This document shows positions 1 to 12,610 of a stretch of DNA of 34,235 bases, piece after piece. This stretch comes from Smittium mucronatum (taxonomy: Eukaryota; Kickxellomycota; Harpellomycetes; Harpellales; Legeriomycetaceae), in assembly GCA_001953115.1 (NCBI GenBank), contig LSSL01006407.1:1-34235 (forward strand), in the 5' to 3' direction. How positions within the stretch are numbered: the stretch's first letter is position 1; the number at the start of each line of letters is the position of its first letter. The notes below the pieces were generated by a model. That model was not told where the DNA came from. It did not search any database and worked only from the letters and a program-made list of their open reading frames with translations. The position numbers were made by a program, and so were the translations under genes.

Positions 1-290
1 TTTTTTTTTCTTTTTTATCACTGAATGATATAAATTTTTGACCGGTCTCACGCGGTGTCCTGGGTATCCCCCTTTTTACCCCGTTTTATTGGCTAAATTT
101 TTTTTTTGCTTTTTTTGCTAATATCTCCTTAAATATTTATTCTATCGTCCTCGGACCACTTGCATTCGTCTTTTTTCATCGTTTTACATCTATTACACTC
201 AATTTCTCATTTTTTTTTTTTTTTTTGTCTTCATTCAAAATTCACAGAAAATGTCTGAAAAAATGGCAGATAAGTATTTTAGTTTATTGT
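1..290 (+). promoter_or_regulatory. Promoter-like patch upstream of ATG at 251
   Basis: This edge patch has clearly more C and G than the following kilobases (for example ACCGGTCTCACGCGGTGTCC at 41-60). It holds several T tracts, an inverted CCAAT box (ATTGG, 88-92), a 17-base T run at 210-226 and then an A-rich leader with ATGTCT at 251 in a favourable context (AGAAAATG). Poly(dT) tracts 20-40 bases before an ATG are common in fungal promoters. The frame from 251 closes after 14 codons, so any gene here would need splicing; GTATTT directly after codon 7 plus two bases (274-279) could be a weak donor. No downstream exon could be identified, so a chance patch or a decayed promoter is equally possible. 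Confidence 0.25.
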
Positions 291-1504
291 GTTTTTAGTA
301 CATTATAATCCCTAGTTTTTTATATACTTATATTATGTTTTTTATATTTATATAACATAATCGATTTTTTGTTATTATTTGGCAACATTAAATAACTATT
401 TATTTTTATTAGTAAAGATCTATTTTTTTTGAAAAATAGTTTAAGTGATTTAAGAATTATAAATTTTGAATTTAATTTAAAAAATTCTATATTAGAGGTA
501 ATTTTATTAAAAATTTATTATTAAATACTTTTACGATATTGAAATAATTTATTTTAGATACAATTACACAAATAAATAAAATTAAAAAAAGTAATATTAT
601 ATAAAATTTTAGAATTTTATTAAAATAATGATAATTATAGGAAAAGGAATAAAAAATGACATCTTATTTTTTAAATACCGATGGAGCAAATTTACGCAAA
701 AGTATATTCATATTTTAATAAAGAATTTGCTTTAATTTTATTTAAATTATAGTTTATATTATACATAATGATATTAATAAATACTTGAGATAAATAATAT
801 TATATTTTTGTTCATAAATTGAAAATTTTATGAGATTTTTATCAATTTTTCTTGATTTCTTAATGTGTTTTTTCAAAAAAGTGTATTTAAAAATATATAA
901 AATATGAATTTCTCATTAATATTATGGTCTAAAATATAGCTCTATATATTTTTTTTATTTACGACTAAATTAATATCTTATAAATACTGCCAAATATTTT
1001 TTAAATTTATAAATGATAATTAGTCAAATTTTACAACATCTTTTGGAAAGATTGAGGATAAAATAATTATTAAATAATTAAAGTAAATTTTGTTACAAAT
1101 TCTTCTTAATCCGATTAAATATAAAAAAAATAGTATTAATATTTAAATATGACAAAAAAACAGATACTGTTTTTGGACCAAAAACAATATAGGTTATTTT
1201 CAACATTTTTTTTTTAAACTTTATTAGCAATTTATAGTACAGTTAAAGTCGAAAAAATATTTTTAAAGAATAATACCCATATTACTATATTTATTGGAGT
1301 CTATTAAAGTCGTAAATTGCCAAAAAAATAATAAAGTTTGATATTTTTTTATAATATTGATTAATTAATGAATGTTAAAGTTTTAAATACACAAATAATA
1401 CATTAATTCAAATAGAGCTCAAAGACAAACGGATAAAGGTTTATATATTTACCATAAAAGAAGAAAAAAAGGTATAATTTATTTAATTTAAACACATTTT
1501 AATG

Positions 1505-1527
1505 TTACTAGGGATTGTTCCTAGTAA
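1505..1527. repeat. 8-bp perfect hairpin
   Basis: TTACTAGG (1505-1512) pairs exactly with CCTAGTAA (1520-1527) across a 7-base loop. No gene ends next to it, so there is no reason to call it a functional terminator. It may be chance in low-complexity DNA. Confidence 0.45.
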
Positions 1528-2201
1528 AAAAAATTTGTAAGATAAATTGAATATGAAAAATTCGAAATTTGATAGTTATTTTATTGTGTTAAAATATATT
1601 AGGTGTTATCAAAATTTCATGAATATGCAATTATTACAGAACACGATTATAATAGAGGTAATTATGTTACGCGATTTTTACTATAAAAAAAATTAAAAAT
1701 TATTATATATTATAAAAATATCATAATAGATAGTTTATAAATGATATATGAGGTATTTATAGTAAATATCTATATTAAAGCTCGATAATTAGATATTTCT
1801 TTAGAATTTCTTATTTAATATATTAAATCAACCAAATTAATAACAAAAATTAATTTTTATTATTTAAAATATTATGTATATTTTATTGTATTGAAAATTA
1901 TCTAATTAAATTAATAATATATTGTTTTTAATTATTTTTTATGCTTCTAAAGGGTTATTATTAGGGCATATGTATGTTCAAAAATTGTAATTAAGTGTAA
2001 CAAAAAAATCTTTTTTTTATAATCGATAAAATAGTATAATTTTTTATAATCTAAAAAAAATAATTTTACAAACAAAAAACACTTATGATATAATATGAGC
2101 TTTAAATGATCCAAAAGTAAAAAAATTAATAGTTGAAATTTTATCTACTAAATAAAAAAAATATGAATTTTTATTTTATGTATTAAAAATATTTTTTTAA
2201 C

Positions 2202-2235
2202 TATAAAATTTTTTTAAATATAAAATTTTTTTAAA
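2202..2235. repeat. 17-bp tandem duplication
   Basis: The 17-base unit TATAAAATTTTTTTAAA occurs twice with no gap (2202-2218 and 2219-2235). It is a local slippage or duplication product in homopolymer-rich DNA. Confidence 0.8.
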
Positions 2236-2659
2236 TACTTACATAAATATCATCGATTTATATATATTTTTTAAAAATATTTTTAAAATAAGTATTTTGT
2301 TCATAAATAAATTAAAATGAATCATTAGATGTTTATTTAAAGTTAGTTTCAATCAAAAATATAAATAAGAAATAGAAAAAAATAGAATTAAAATTTTTTA
2401 ATATTAGGAATTATTAATCAGTTTATATGTGATTACCGATTTTTAATGGTTTAAAAATATTTAATCTGTATAAAAAATGTTATTTTATCTCTAGGGTAAA
2501 TCATAAAAGTTTATTAACAAAATAAACATATAATACACCATCAAATGAATTATTTTATTTAAATTTATATCATGAATCGTGAATATGAACTAAAATTTAA
2601 ATATAAGCTAATAAAATTTATCTAATTTAAATTCTAAACCAAAATAAAACATCTTATTT

Positions 2660-2680
2660 AAATAAATAAATAAATAAATT
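2660..2680. repeat. AAAT microsatellite
   Basis: About five units of the tetranucleotide AAAT/AATA stand in tandem. A similar but shorter run lies near 14,083-14,095. Confidence 0.7.
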
Positions 2681-3604
2681 ATTACTCTATATATAGCTTT
2701 TTTATTTAAATTAATTATAATATTTGGTATTTGGTATTTTTTATTAATTAATTTTAATATGAGATAACATATAAACATTAATATAAAAACTTATATTTCT
2801 AAGATTAAAATACCAATATATTAGGAAATTTTTTTTTACAGATTTTTTAAATAATAGAATGAAAAATTGAAAAAATAGTCCAAATTTCAAAATTATCAAA
2901 GCAATAGTTTTAATTTTACTCTTGCAAAATATAAATTAAATTCTTAGTGTTAAAAAAAAGCAGGCCATTAATTAGCCAAAAAAAAAAGTATCATTGGTTT
3001 ATTTAGAAAAGTTTTTATTTGCACCTATTTAAGCTCCTAAAACCATATGTCCCTCATAATATCCTTAAAATCTTTAATCTTTACAAAAATTTAACTCCTT
3101 TATTTGCGTCAAATCTGGAAAAACAATATTTCAAATGAACTTTATTCGTCTTGACTAAATCAAAATCACGATATTTTTAAACGTATTTATATAGATATTC
3201 CCGTAAAATTTCATTGAAAAATACTTATTATTATGATTTATAAATTTAATCAATCCCAAAAAAAAGTCAATCAGTTAAAATATTTGAACATAGTTTAATC
3301 ATTTTATTAATTCCTCTTCGCCGGTACTAAAATTTAATAGGAAAATCGCTATTGATATTTTTTTTAAAAAAATGTTGAATTTATCTATAACAATCCTTTG
3401 CCCTATTACCACCACAACCCATCCATAGCTTTATATTATAAAGTTAAATCGATAATGAGAACTAAAAATCCAATGCACTAAATATTTAGTTCATTTTTTG
3501 GTGTATTCAATTTAATATATTTTGATATCATTTTTAGAGACTGGATTGAGTTAAAACCCCTTACAATAAATTAAAACCACGAAAAAGTTCGGAACCGCTT
3601 TGAG

Positions 3605-3617
3605 CCCCCTCCCCCCC
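3605..3617. repeat. C-rich run in AT-rich DNA
   Basis: Five C, one T and seven C stand in a row, the only such run seen in the first 28 kb. The complement is a G7-A-G5 tract, which could form at most a short two-tier G-quadruplex. No adjoining gene explains it. Confidence 0.6.
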
Positions 3618-5532
3618 ACAAGAATCTTTAAAAAATTATCTTGAAAAAAGGTAAAATTCTATAATTTGATTTTTACAAATACAATGATTCAAAAAGCCTC
3701 TAAAAGGAATGGATCTATTAACATAAATAATTATTCTACAAATTTTATAAAAACACCAAAATCAAATAATGAAAAGCTGAAAATAAAATCGCAGTAGGGT
3801 TTATATAATTTATCAGCATAATAAGTCCCCATTTTAGTCAGAGCTAGGTCAAAAAATTATTTTAATTACTTCTTTTAAAGCTATAATAACTTATTTTTTA
3901 ACTTGTATTGGTTTATATCAAAGCTAGTTATAGCAATTATTTATTAAGATAAAAATTTTTCCATATATTATCTAAATTATTGCTTTTTTTATATAGAGCT
4001 AAGATTTTTGAGCATTTTCGATCATTGAAAGAAATAAATTTAAATATTTCAACCGGAAACTTACCAAAAAATGAGTAAATAACTAACATATGTGTTATTT
4101 CAAGTTTATGAAATGGTAAAAAATTATAGATTTTGGGGCATGATGTTTTTATAAACTAAAATATATGTGAGTCAATTGATAGGGCGGCTAATCGACCAAG
4201 TTTTATTTTTGGTTAAAAATTATTATTCTTTTTGTTTTTTTCATTACTAAAAATCTGCATTTTATTTTCCAATTGTAGAATTAGGTTAATTTACTTTAAC
4301 CATTTTTGCATTTTGACATATATTTTTAACAATTAAAAGAAGAAACCAATGATGATACTAGCGTTTATAAGAATATAATTATTTTATAAATGAATTTTTA
4401 CTCAAAAAAAAAATCACTAACGCTAAATTTTTTATTAATAATAAAGATGGGTTATATATAAATAATATCCCACTTACCTCAAAAGGGTAAAAAATATAAA
4501 TTTTCTGTATAACTATTTTGTTATTTATTAAAAATATCAAAAATAATCAATAAAAATGAAACTAATATATAAGACGTGTAATTTTATAATATTTAAATTT
4601 TTTTTAGTGATAACCAATTCAAATATAATTAATAATAATTTTTAGTATATTTATAAATATATATATATTTTATTGAATGAAATTTTTATATTTTTAGAAA
4701 ATCGATTATTTTTTATATAAAATTTAGACATCTAAAAAAAATGATATTTAAAGTTTTATACTAATTCAATTTATAATATAGAAGCTAAATCTTATGATTT
4801 TTAAAAATATCAATTAATCAATTAGTTTTTTCAATAATCTCAAGACTGAAAAATTGCTGAATAAAGTATATAGCTTCAAAAAGGATAAAAATATTTCAGA
4901 ATTTTTTTAGTTGATGTATTTTGAATAACTTATATAAAATAAAAAATTAGGGGTATGTCAGTTATTTTTAAGTATATCAATAAAATTATAAAAAAAAATA
5001 TTATAATTAAACTTATTTTATTTACTTAGTGAATGAATAAATAAATTTATTTAAATATAACTTACATTTTTCAATATCAACTAAATATAAATAATCTTAA
5101 AATAAAAGTGGATTTATTAACTTTATTATAAGTATTATACTAAATAATTGGTATTTTTTAAATAGAAGTACGGTTTAATAATTATTATTATTATTTAAAT
5201 AATGCTTAGATAATTAGCTGTTCTTATCTATTCGATAAATTCAGGGGTAAATATTTTAGATCATGTCAACAAAAAGATGCTGAAAAGTAAACGGAAAAAA
5301 AGCGCTCATGTAGTTTAATGCGTTTTAAAAAAGATAAGTTTTTTATATTTAAATCAGACATACTTTAGTGGGTTTTTTTGAATAATATTAGCTAAAATAA
5401 ATAAACAGAGATTTCTTCTATTTGATGAAAATTTATAAATTTTTTATAATTAGTTTATATATTCTAAAAACTCTTAGAAAATACATCCAATAAAAAATTA
5501 ATTTAGTGTTTAACTAATATTTTCTATTTACT

Positions 5533-5712
5533 GAATAATATTAATATATATATTTTTTAAAGGGAATTTATTTATAATATTCAATTACTAGAAAAAACTA
5601 AAATAATAATACAATAAAAGGAAAAAATATTTAAAATTTCATCAAACTCCCATCTGTCGTTCTAGCGGCTCCGTACCCTTTGGGCATTGGTTCAAGAGGA
5701 GAATAATATTAA
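5533..5712 (-). mobile_element. SINE-like retroposon, copy 1, with 12-bp target duplication
   Basis: A ~156-bp element (5545-5700) is flanked by the perfect direct repeat GAATAATATTAA (5533-5544 and 5701-5712). Read on the minus strand it starts with a GC-richer head of about 55 bases, continues into an AT-rich body and ends in AATTCCCTTTAAAAAA, an A-rich tail directly against the target duplication. A second copy lies at 21,101-21,269. The head contains TGCCCAAAGGG (minus strand of 5676-5686), similar to a Pol III A box, and AGTTTGAT (minus strand of 5641-5648), similar to a B box, about 38 bases apart, as in tRNA-derived SINEs. No reading frame runs through the unit. The duplication plus A tail supports target-primed reverse transcription; the tRNA origin is inference. 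A 5'-truncated LINE tail is the main alternative. Confidence 0.75.
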
Positions 5713-6260
5713 ATACATTTTTTTTAACATGGAAATTTATTGAAAGATAACATCATTAAAAAATATGTTAAAAATGTGTTAAAAACAAAAAAGATGTATA
5801 GATAAGAGTATTTTTTTTACAAGGATAATCTCCTCATCTGGGATACCGGCTACACACTCATAGAAATAGATAATAATCTACCGACTTTAGACCCCCCGCA
5901 ACTATCATTGCTCCAAAGATCTGGATGTCTGATTTTATTGCAGTCATTCATTAAACTATTTTACAATAAAAAAAGTTTGATGAAGCTATTGATATCCTAA
6001 TCATAGTCTAAGTATAACAGGATTAATAAAATTAGATTCCTAAATAAAAATTTTATTGGTAGACCTGGCTTTATTCAAATGTTTTCTAGAATTTTAGATC
6101 AATTTGACTGTCTAACACTAGAATTTTTAAATATAAGATGTCTCAGCTATGAGAAAATATGGGTTCCTAATTTTTCAAGATTTCTCTTCTCTGGAGTCTC
6201 TGAGCTCCGAATCTAAGCGCGCAGTCTCCACTACCCCCAATTGAGGATAGTACAGCACTA
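5713..6260. other. Higher-GC patch with no identified gene
   Basis: This stretch is compositionally unlike its surroundings, with GC-rich words such as CTGGGATACCGGCTACACAC near 5838-5857, ACCCCCCGCAAC near 5890-5901 and GAGCTCCGAATCTAAGCGCG near 6201-6220. It begins right after the retroposon copy and falls back to background near 6260. The open frame at 6007-6216 lies inside. It looks like the remains of a gene or transposon that has decayed less than its neighbours, but I do not recognise a family. Confidence 0.4.
6007..6216 (+). pseudogene. Possible coding relic, 69 codons, unidentified
   Basis: The frame is open from after TAG at 6004-6006 to TAA at 6214-6216. There is no ATG near its start, so it would be an internal fragment or exon. 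Its middle reads with mixed, protein-like composition, including FIGRPGFIQMFSRILDQFD and then LSYEKIWVPNFSRFLFSGV. In DNA this AT-rich a run of 69 open codons is expected a few times by chance over 28 kb, so length is no proof; the argument is the local rise in G+C and the presence of Trp, Cys, Pro and Gly. No family was recognised. Confidence 0.2.
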
Positions 6261-7641
6261 TGTGAAATTTTAGTTTGGTATGCTTTTAGAAGTACGCACT
6301 TAAAATTCTTAATCACAATAAGATATTAAACATTAGGTAGAAACACAACAAGTATTTTTAATAATTTTTTAGACCCTATTTTTTACTAATTTGATAATTG
6401 CTCGAAAATTCGAATTTAAAAACTATATAAAATTAAGATGGAAATTATTCAATACTAAATATATTTTACATAGATCGACGATTTTTATAAGTGAAGCTTG
6501 TTAATTGATTGAAAATATATCAAATAATTTAATTATAAATAAATTATAAATAATTTTACCCTAGAAAATTTATTTATTACTAAATAAATATTATTTAATT
6601 ACCTCTTCAAATAAGACGATGTGAGAAATTATCGCTTTATAATGCTAATCTATTTAATTATTTTTGATAAAATCATAAATTAAATTTATTCAATAATAAA
6701 AAATTATTTATTTTTGATTGGGTATATTTTTTTAAACTTCATTGTTCAAAACTTTTTTTTAAAATTTTGCACGGAATTAATCAAAAAAAATTTAATTTAG
6801 AGGAATTTTATTTTAGATTTATTGAGGGTAAACATGTGTAAAATTTGATTATATTTTTGTGAAAAATTACCAAAATATTCTTTATCACATAGATATTTAT
6901 AAAAATTAATAATTTTTAGCAATGATCAAATTTCGAAATTTTATTAATTTATATTTGAATGTTAGTTATAATTAAAAATCAATAAAATAGTAAAAAAAAA
7001 AATAATAATATTTTTATTCTCACTATCAATTTATATAAACCTATTTTTACATAAAATGAGATTCAAACCTTTTTTCGTTCAAATATCGAAAATTATCTAA
7101 TTTTTTAATAATATAAGTATAAATTAATCACAAAACTATGGCTATTATAAATAATTTTTATTGATCCATAAAAAATAATTTTTAGAAGATATAATTTATT
7201 TAAATCATGAAAAGCTTAAATGCAATCTGCTGTAAACCTTGTGAAAGAAATTACTGAATTATTAATTTTATATTATTAAAATCCCAATTCTTTCCACAAT
7301 AGATGAAGGTATATTATTTATTAATATAATAAAAATTAAATCTCAAATGTGAAAAATGTAAAAAAAAAATTATTATTTTTTTCAAATTAAGTATTTGAAT
7401 TCATAAATTTTAAAATTATGTTTTATAAGATATGAATAAATCTATAATTTTTCAAAATGATGGGATTATTTGGTTTTATTTGTTGACTTTTAAATTTAAT
7501 GTATCATGAGTATTCCCAATAAGACAACTAGAACTTTGATACTCGGTTTTAGGCGTTTTTTTGGTTCAGTTTAAAATTTTTCTTTTATTTTGAGATATAA
7601 AAAAATAAATTGTTCTAATTTATAATAATGTATATTTATAT

Positions 7642-7696
7642 GCTATAAAAAATCGATATATGCTCATTTTGGAAGATATTGTGCATTTTTTATAGC
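7642..7696. repeat. 12-bp inverted repeat
   Basis: GCTATAAAAAAT (7642-7653) is repeated exactly in inverted form as ATTTTTTATAGC (7685-7696), with 31 bases between. Its function is unknown. Confidence 0.6.
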
Positions 7697-9067
7697 TCAT
7701 TTCTTACTCGCTAATGATATTAATAATAAAAAGCACTATTTTTCTTGGAGAGATAAAATAAAGTATTGAAATGAAAAGGGTATTAAAATTTTTGAATAGA
7801 AAGATCAAAAATACGCATGTGAAATATAATAATAAAATTGACTAATCAAAAAATTTACAAATCAGATAGGATTTCCTATAATACTCGCAACATTATTAAA
7901 AACGTTTTTAATAAAACTAGGTTAATCACCTCTTTGATTATAAATAAAGTTTTTTATTTTGATAGTTTATTTTTTTGTTGTAATTTTTTAATCTTCCCAA
8001 CGAAAAAAATTATATTCAAATCCCATAATTAATTTAAAAATCATACTAATCCGAACAATTGTTAAAAATATATGCATTAATACATATTTAAATATATTAG
8101 AAAACTTTAAATATCATCGAATTTTTTTTAATTAAGGATCTTGTAGAATGTTATATATTTTGACATTTTTAAAAATCGGCGGGAGTATTTCGAAAAAATT
8201 TAATAATAAAACTTTAAAATCGACAACATATATTTAAAATGGTACTGAGAATTTCTTAAGTGACCAATTTACAAAAATTAATGAATTTCCGTAGTATGTG
8301 AATTTCTGAAAAAAAATTATAATTCAATATAAATATTCGAAAGATTTTTTTAAACTAAAAAACATACAAATTATACTATACTAAGAAGTGTTTAATAAAT
8401 ATTTTTATAAATATTGTGTTTTTTTTAAAAAATTGTGACATTTTATTATTTAATCGAATACAGCATGAATTATTAGATAAATATGTTTGTTTCATTGATT
8501 AAAGGTTCTTTTTTTTTAGAATTTTACTAAAAATTATGCATCATTTAAATAAAAATTGGTTCCAGAAATTTGATTGAAATATTAGTAATCTCTAAAAATT
8601 AAAAGTTTAAATTAAAATATGATAAATAAAGACAAAAAAAATGTAAATTAGTTAAGCATTTTGATATTTAAAAAAATTGATATATAAATAAATAATTATC
8701 GCATTAATTAATCCTAAAAAAGGTATTTATTAAACTTTAATTAATTTGATGATACTATTATTTGATATATTTTTAGCGGTGTAAATATATCATGCTATCT
8801 GGTTCAATTTTTTACTGAATATATTGAAAATATCTTTAATTATTTTTACTATGGCTAAAAACATTTTTTTTTTTGATAAATTAGTAAAATTTTGCCATAA
8901 AAGGTTAATAAAAACCAATTAATATAGGCATAATTAGTTAAAATCAACTTTTATAAAATTCCATAATTAATCTATAGGAGTTTTTTGGACTAATTTTTAA
9001 ATTTGCATAATTAAAACGCTAATAACTCAATAAATATTTAATATTTACTAAATAAGGTGGATAAAAA

Positions 9068-9127
9068 TCAATTAATTTCAATTAATTTCAATTAAATACA
9101 ATTTATAAATTTTGTTTATAAATTTTA
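9068..9127. repeat. 10-bp tandem repeat and 12-bp duplication
   Basis: TCAATTAATT occurs 2.8 times in tandem (9068-9095). It is followed by two copies of TTTATAAATTTT close together (about 9102-9127). Simple slippage is the likely origin. Confidence 0.65.
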
Positions 9128-11700
9128 TTAACATTACTTACAATTTTTTGTTTAAATTTTATTTGAAATTATCAAATTTTACTAAAAAACAACTTTTAAT
9201 TTTTGAACTATATTATAAGTTGCCATAAATAAAGAGAAATTGTATTTATGTTGAAGTTATATTATTTTTATCAATTTTAAAAATCAGAAAACTACTTTTT
9301 ATGATGCGTTCTATAGTTGGATGGATGTTAATAATTAAATAGAATATATTGATAGACTGGATATTTTTGAAATAAAGATGTAATAGATTTATAAATTTTG
9401 ATCATCTGTTATTTTGAAAAAAACAGTACGGTGTTAAATTTTTATTTTTTCAATATAGGTTATAGCATTTTATAAATTAAAATAATTATTTTCAATTTTT
9501 CTATATTAGTATTTGTCAAAAACATTTTTTTTTTTGTAAATATGCATATTTTTTATACTTCAATAATTTACTATAAGTAGCAGTTAAAAAAATCATGAGT
9601 TTATAAGTTAAGCGTTTAATTAATAATCAGGGGTTTATTTAAGTTAATTATAAAAGAAATTTATATTCACATTTTTTCCTATTTGTAATTATTAATCTTA
9701 AGCATTTTATACAATAAAAGAGTTTCACTATTTATAAATAGCAGGGTTTTAACTAGAAAAGATAAAAATTTCTTTAATATAATTCTTATTAATTTAAATG
9801 TTTTCTTTATATTGCAATAATATTTTATTTATTTACCCACCAATATCTAATAAATTAAAGGATTTTAATTAGTCTAATTTAAGTTAATTTAAATTTTCAC
9901 AAAAATGTAAATCTTCCCCAGATTAAAAAATCGGATATCAAATTATTTTTATATCATGTATTTTTACACATAAAAGTAAAATTCATCAACTGGATAAATA
10001 TTCCATTTAATTTCTTATTAATCGCCGAAAATGTGTGATCTAACCATAATACGAAAATAAATTTACTTCAAAACCTCTAATCGATTTAATTTATGGAATA
10101 GGAATTTTTTTGAAAGAATTTTAACTTGTGAAAACAATGTAACCAATAAATTACTCATATTTAATTTTTACACAGAAATACCGGATACTTGAAAATTGTG
10201 ACTCTATGATTTTTTAATCTGGAAAATGTTGCTAGGATTTGATGAAAATAGCATATTTTAGTAGCGTTTTAATTAAATCTGTGGATTTTTAATTTTCATC
10301 AATAAATTAAATATTTGCTGGATTTGGAATAATATAAGATTGTTCATATTGATATTAAAAATAAAATTAACATTTTATTCTAAATTTAAATTTATTTAAT
10401 TCAATTTTGTAGCAAATATAATATTGAGAGAATTTCTCACCATGTAAATTTTTTTTATTAAAAATAATCTAATATATGAATGTTTTGACTGTGATTCCGA
10501 ATAATGGAAATTTAATATTGTGTCGAAATATTTTAAAAACCCCAATAAGTTATTAAAATTCTATAAAAAACATATATTATTATAAGATCATTTAAATTTA
10601 GTTAAAATTTTTAGAAATAACTTACCAAATTGCTTATTTTGTAAGTACATTTTTATTTATATATTTATATATAATTTTTTTTTCTTTATTTAATTATAAA
10701 AGATTTTAAATTTATACAGAAATCATCATTTCACTCATTTACAGCGTTAAATATCATCTAAAAATATTTAATTTCAATAAACTATGTATAAAATAGGCTT
10801 ATTAAAAAGAAAAAAAGAAATACTTATGAAGTTTTATACAATAAAATTTTTAAATACTGTTTGTATAAATTTAATTAAATAAATAAAAATAAAGCCAAAG
10901 ATATCATTCTTATCAAATTAAAGATCTAAAAATGAGTTTTTAAAAATTAAGATACATTTTATACAATTAATATAAATTTTCTGTTTTTTTTCAAAATTTA
11001 CGTTTTTTATATAAATTTTATTTTGAATGAAATTTTTTTGGTATTGGCTTTGAAAAAAAGATATAATTTTTATGGAGGCTTTAAATATGATTTTAAAAAA
11101 AAAATTTGGGTCAAATATCTATGATTTTTTAAAACTAAATATTGCTTTTTAAATATTTTTGCATTAAATTTTAGGAATTTTTAAATTTTTTTTAAAAAAA
11201 TAATTAAAAATAAGCGTTAGCTTAATATTTTTTTTAAAAATTTATTTATTAATATTTTCTTGTCATAGATAGAAATTGATCAAAAATATGAAAAAGGATT
11301 AATTGATTGAATTAGATGACGCTAATAAATAATAAGGTTAAATATATAGTTGTAAATTTAAAATTTATCAAATTAAAAAATAAAAATAAAATATAAAAAA
11401 AGCGATAATATCAAAGAAAAAATCTTTTTGTTTTTTATTTAAGAAATTCTATTTATAATTTTGAAATTAACTGGTGTATAAAAAAATTGTCTTTAAATTA
11501 TTAAAATCTAACTAAATTTAAATTATTATATTTGATTGAGTTTAAATTGTCACATAAATTTAATTTATCAATCGTGAAAAGAAAACATATTAAATTCTCC
11601 GTTTTAAATACATATAAAAACTGGTTTTAACATCGTAAATTATATATTAATGCTAACTATATCTTTTTGATTCCTGATAATTAAATTTGAGCCAATTAGA

Positions 11701-12420
11701 TCAAATTATAAAATATATATGTTAGGGATTTCACATTCGACTGGCCCATTCTTTCTTAAAACTTTTGGCTCAGTAGAATTTACTAGGAACCAAGAGGATG
11801 GACAAGTCATAAACTTTGGAAGGTCTCTTTAGTCATTTTGAAGATCATAATAAATTTAAGATTATTTTTGTGTTTCTTTTCTTTTTTTTTCTTACGCCTA
11901 TTTTTAATTTTTTTTCTTATTTGTTTTATGTTTAATGAACTTCTTCTGAAATATAAGAGTAAAAGATATAAGTATTAAAAAGTTGAAATTTCTCAGAGGC
12001 TCAAAATTTAATTTTATGGCTGTGTAAATTTAAACTTAGTGAAGAATAATGCTATTTCAATAGTAAGTGTACATAAATAGTTATTTTATTTCAGTAAAGT
12101 TTATTTAGATTAATTAGATGTCCCTTGGAAAAAAATTAATTTTTTGAAATTATCCGGTGACCTCCTGTACTTTCTGCGCTACGTAAATTCTTTTATACTC
12201 TTCTGTTTATTCTTATTTCTCATTTTGTAACATGATTTTGATTTAACTTATTCTCCTATTATCTTTGAGAATTCACGTTCCATTCAAATCTCATTATAAT
12301 ATTTTCCTTCCATCAGGGAATTGGTTATTGAAAATTAAATTTTCTTTCTTGATTTTTTTTCAGGATTCTTTATTCGAGCATATTTTTTTTAAGATACTTC
12401 AATCAATTAAACTCCATTTG
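11701..12420. other. T/C-rich, less AT-rich patch, no confirmed gene
   Basis: Composition departs from background in two blocks, about 11,719-11,835 and 12,150-12,420. Long pyrimidine tracts lie between and inside them (for example near 11,872-11,935). Two sites resemble fungal 3' splice sites: CCTTCCATCAG near 12,307-12,317 and T8-CAG near 12,356-12,363. Short open frames exist at 11,719-11,832 and, without an ATG, at 12,114-12,230. A decayed or intron-split gene is possible, but I could not connect the exons into a protein. Confidence 0.3.
11719..11832 (+). pseudogene. Short ATG-started open frame, 37 codons, unidentified
   Basis: It runs from ATG to TAG. The peptide has unusually balanced composition for this region, starting MLGISHSTGPFFLKTFGS and ending NQEDGQVINFGRSL. 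On the opposite strand the same segment reads with only two or three stops, so the coding strand is uncertain. No family is recognised. It may be a coding relic or exon, or chance. Confidence 0.15.
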
Positions 12421-12610
12421 ATACCATCATGTCTTTAAAAAATTAGATAATGAGTAATTTATTTTCTAACTTATTATCTTTAGTAGATTATTGGCTAAAA
12501 AATTAAAAGGGATTCTTTTCTTATAATCATTTATTTAAGCCCTTTTTCTCTCATTTTTTAATTTCTTGAAATTTGAAACAGAAATTGCAACAATTCCACA
12601 CATACATTAG

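Larger units (their letters stand above)
291..5532. other. Gene-free AT-rich DNA
   Basis: No open frame of convincing length or composition is seen on either strand. The stretch holds T and A homopolymers, short tandem repeats (2202-2235, 2660-2680), a small hairpin at 1505-1527 and a pyrimidine run with almost only C at 3605-3617. Bases 3000-3620 are slightly less AT-rich than the rest, but no protein similarity was recognised. Confidence 0.7.
6261..11700. other. Gene-free AT-rich DNA
   Basis: No convincing coding region is seen on either strand. A 64-codon ATG-started frame at 7838-8032 is rich in Ile, Asn, Lys and Phe, as expected from random AT-rich sequence, and is not called. Small repeats at 7642-7696 and 9068-9127 are listed separately. 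Confidence 0.7.

Noticed and set aside
5687..5694. GGTTCAAG on the plus strand read as a Pol III B box or as the T arm of a tRNA gene
   Set aside because: It would imply plus orientation, but the A-rich tail next to the target duplication shows that the element runs on the minus strand; no tRNA cloverleaf could be folded.
5640..5700. Conserved peptide reading through the retroposon head (minus strand, LEPM...GYGAAR...DGS in both copies)
   Set aside because: Differences between the copies fall in all codon positions and include clustered transversions, the frame closes soon after in copy 1, and target duplications plus A tail show a non-coding retroposon.
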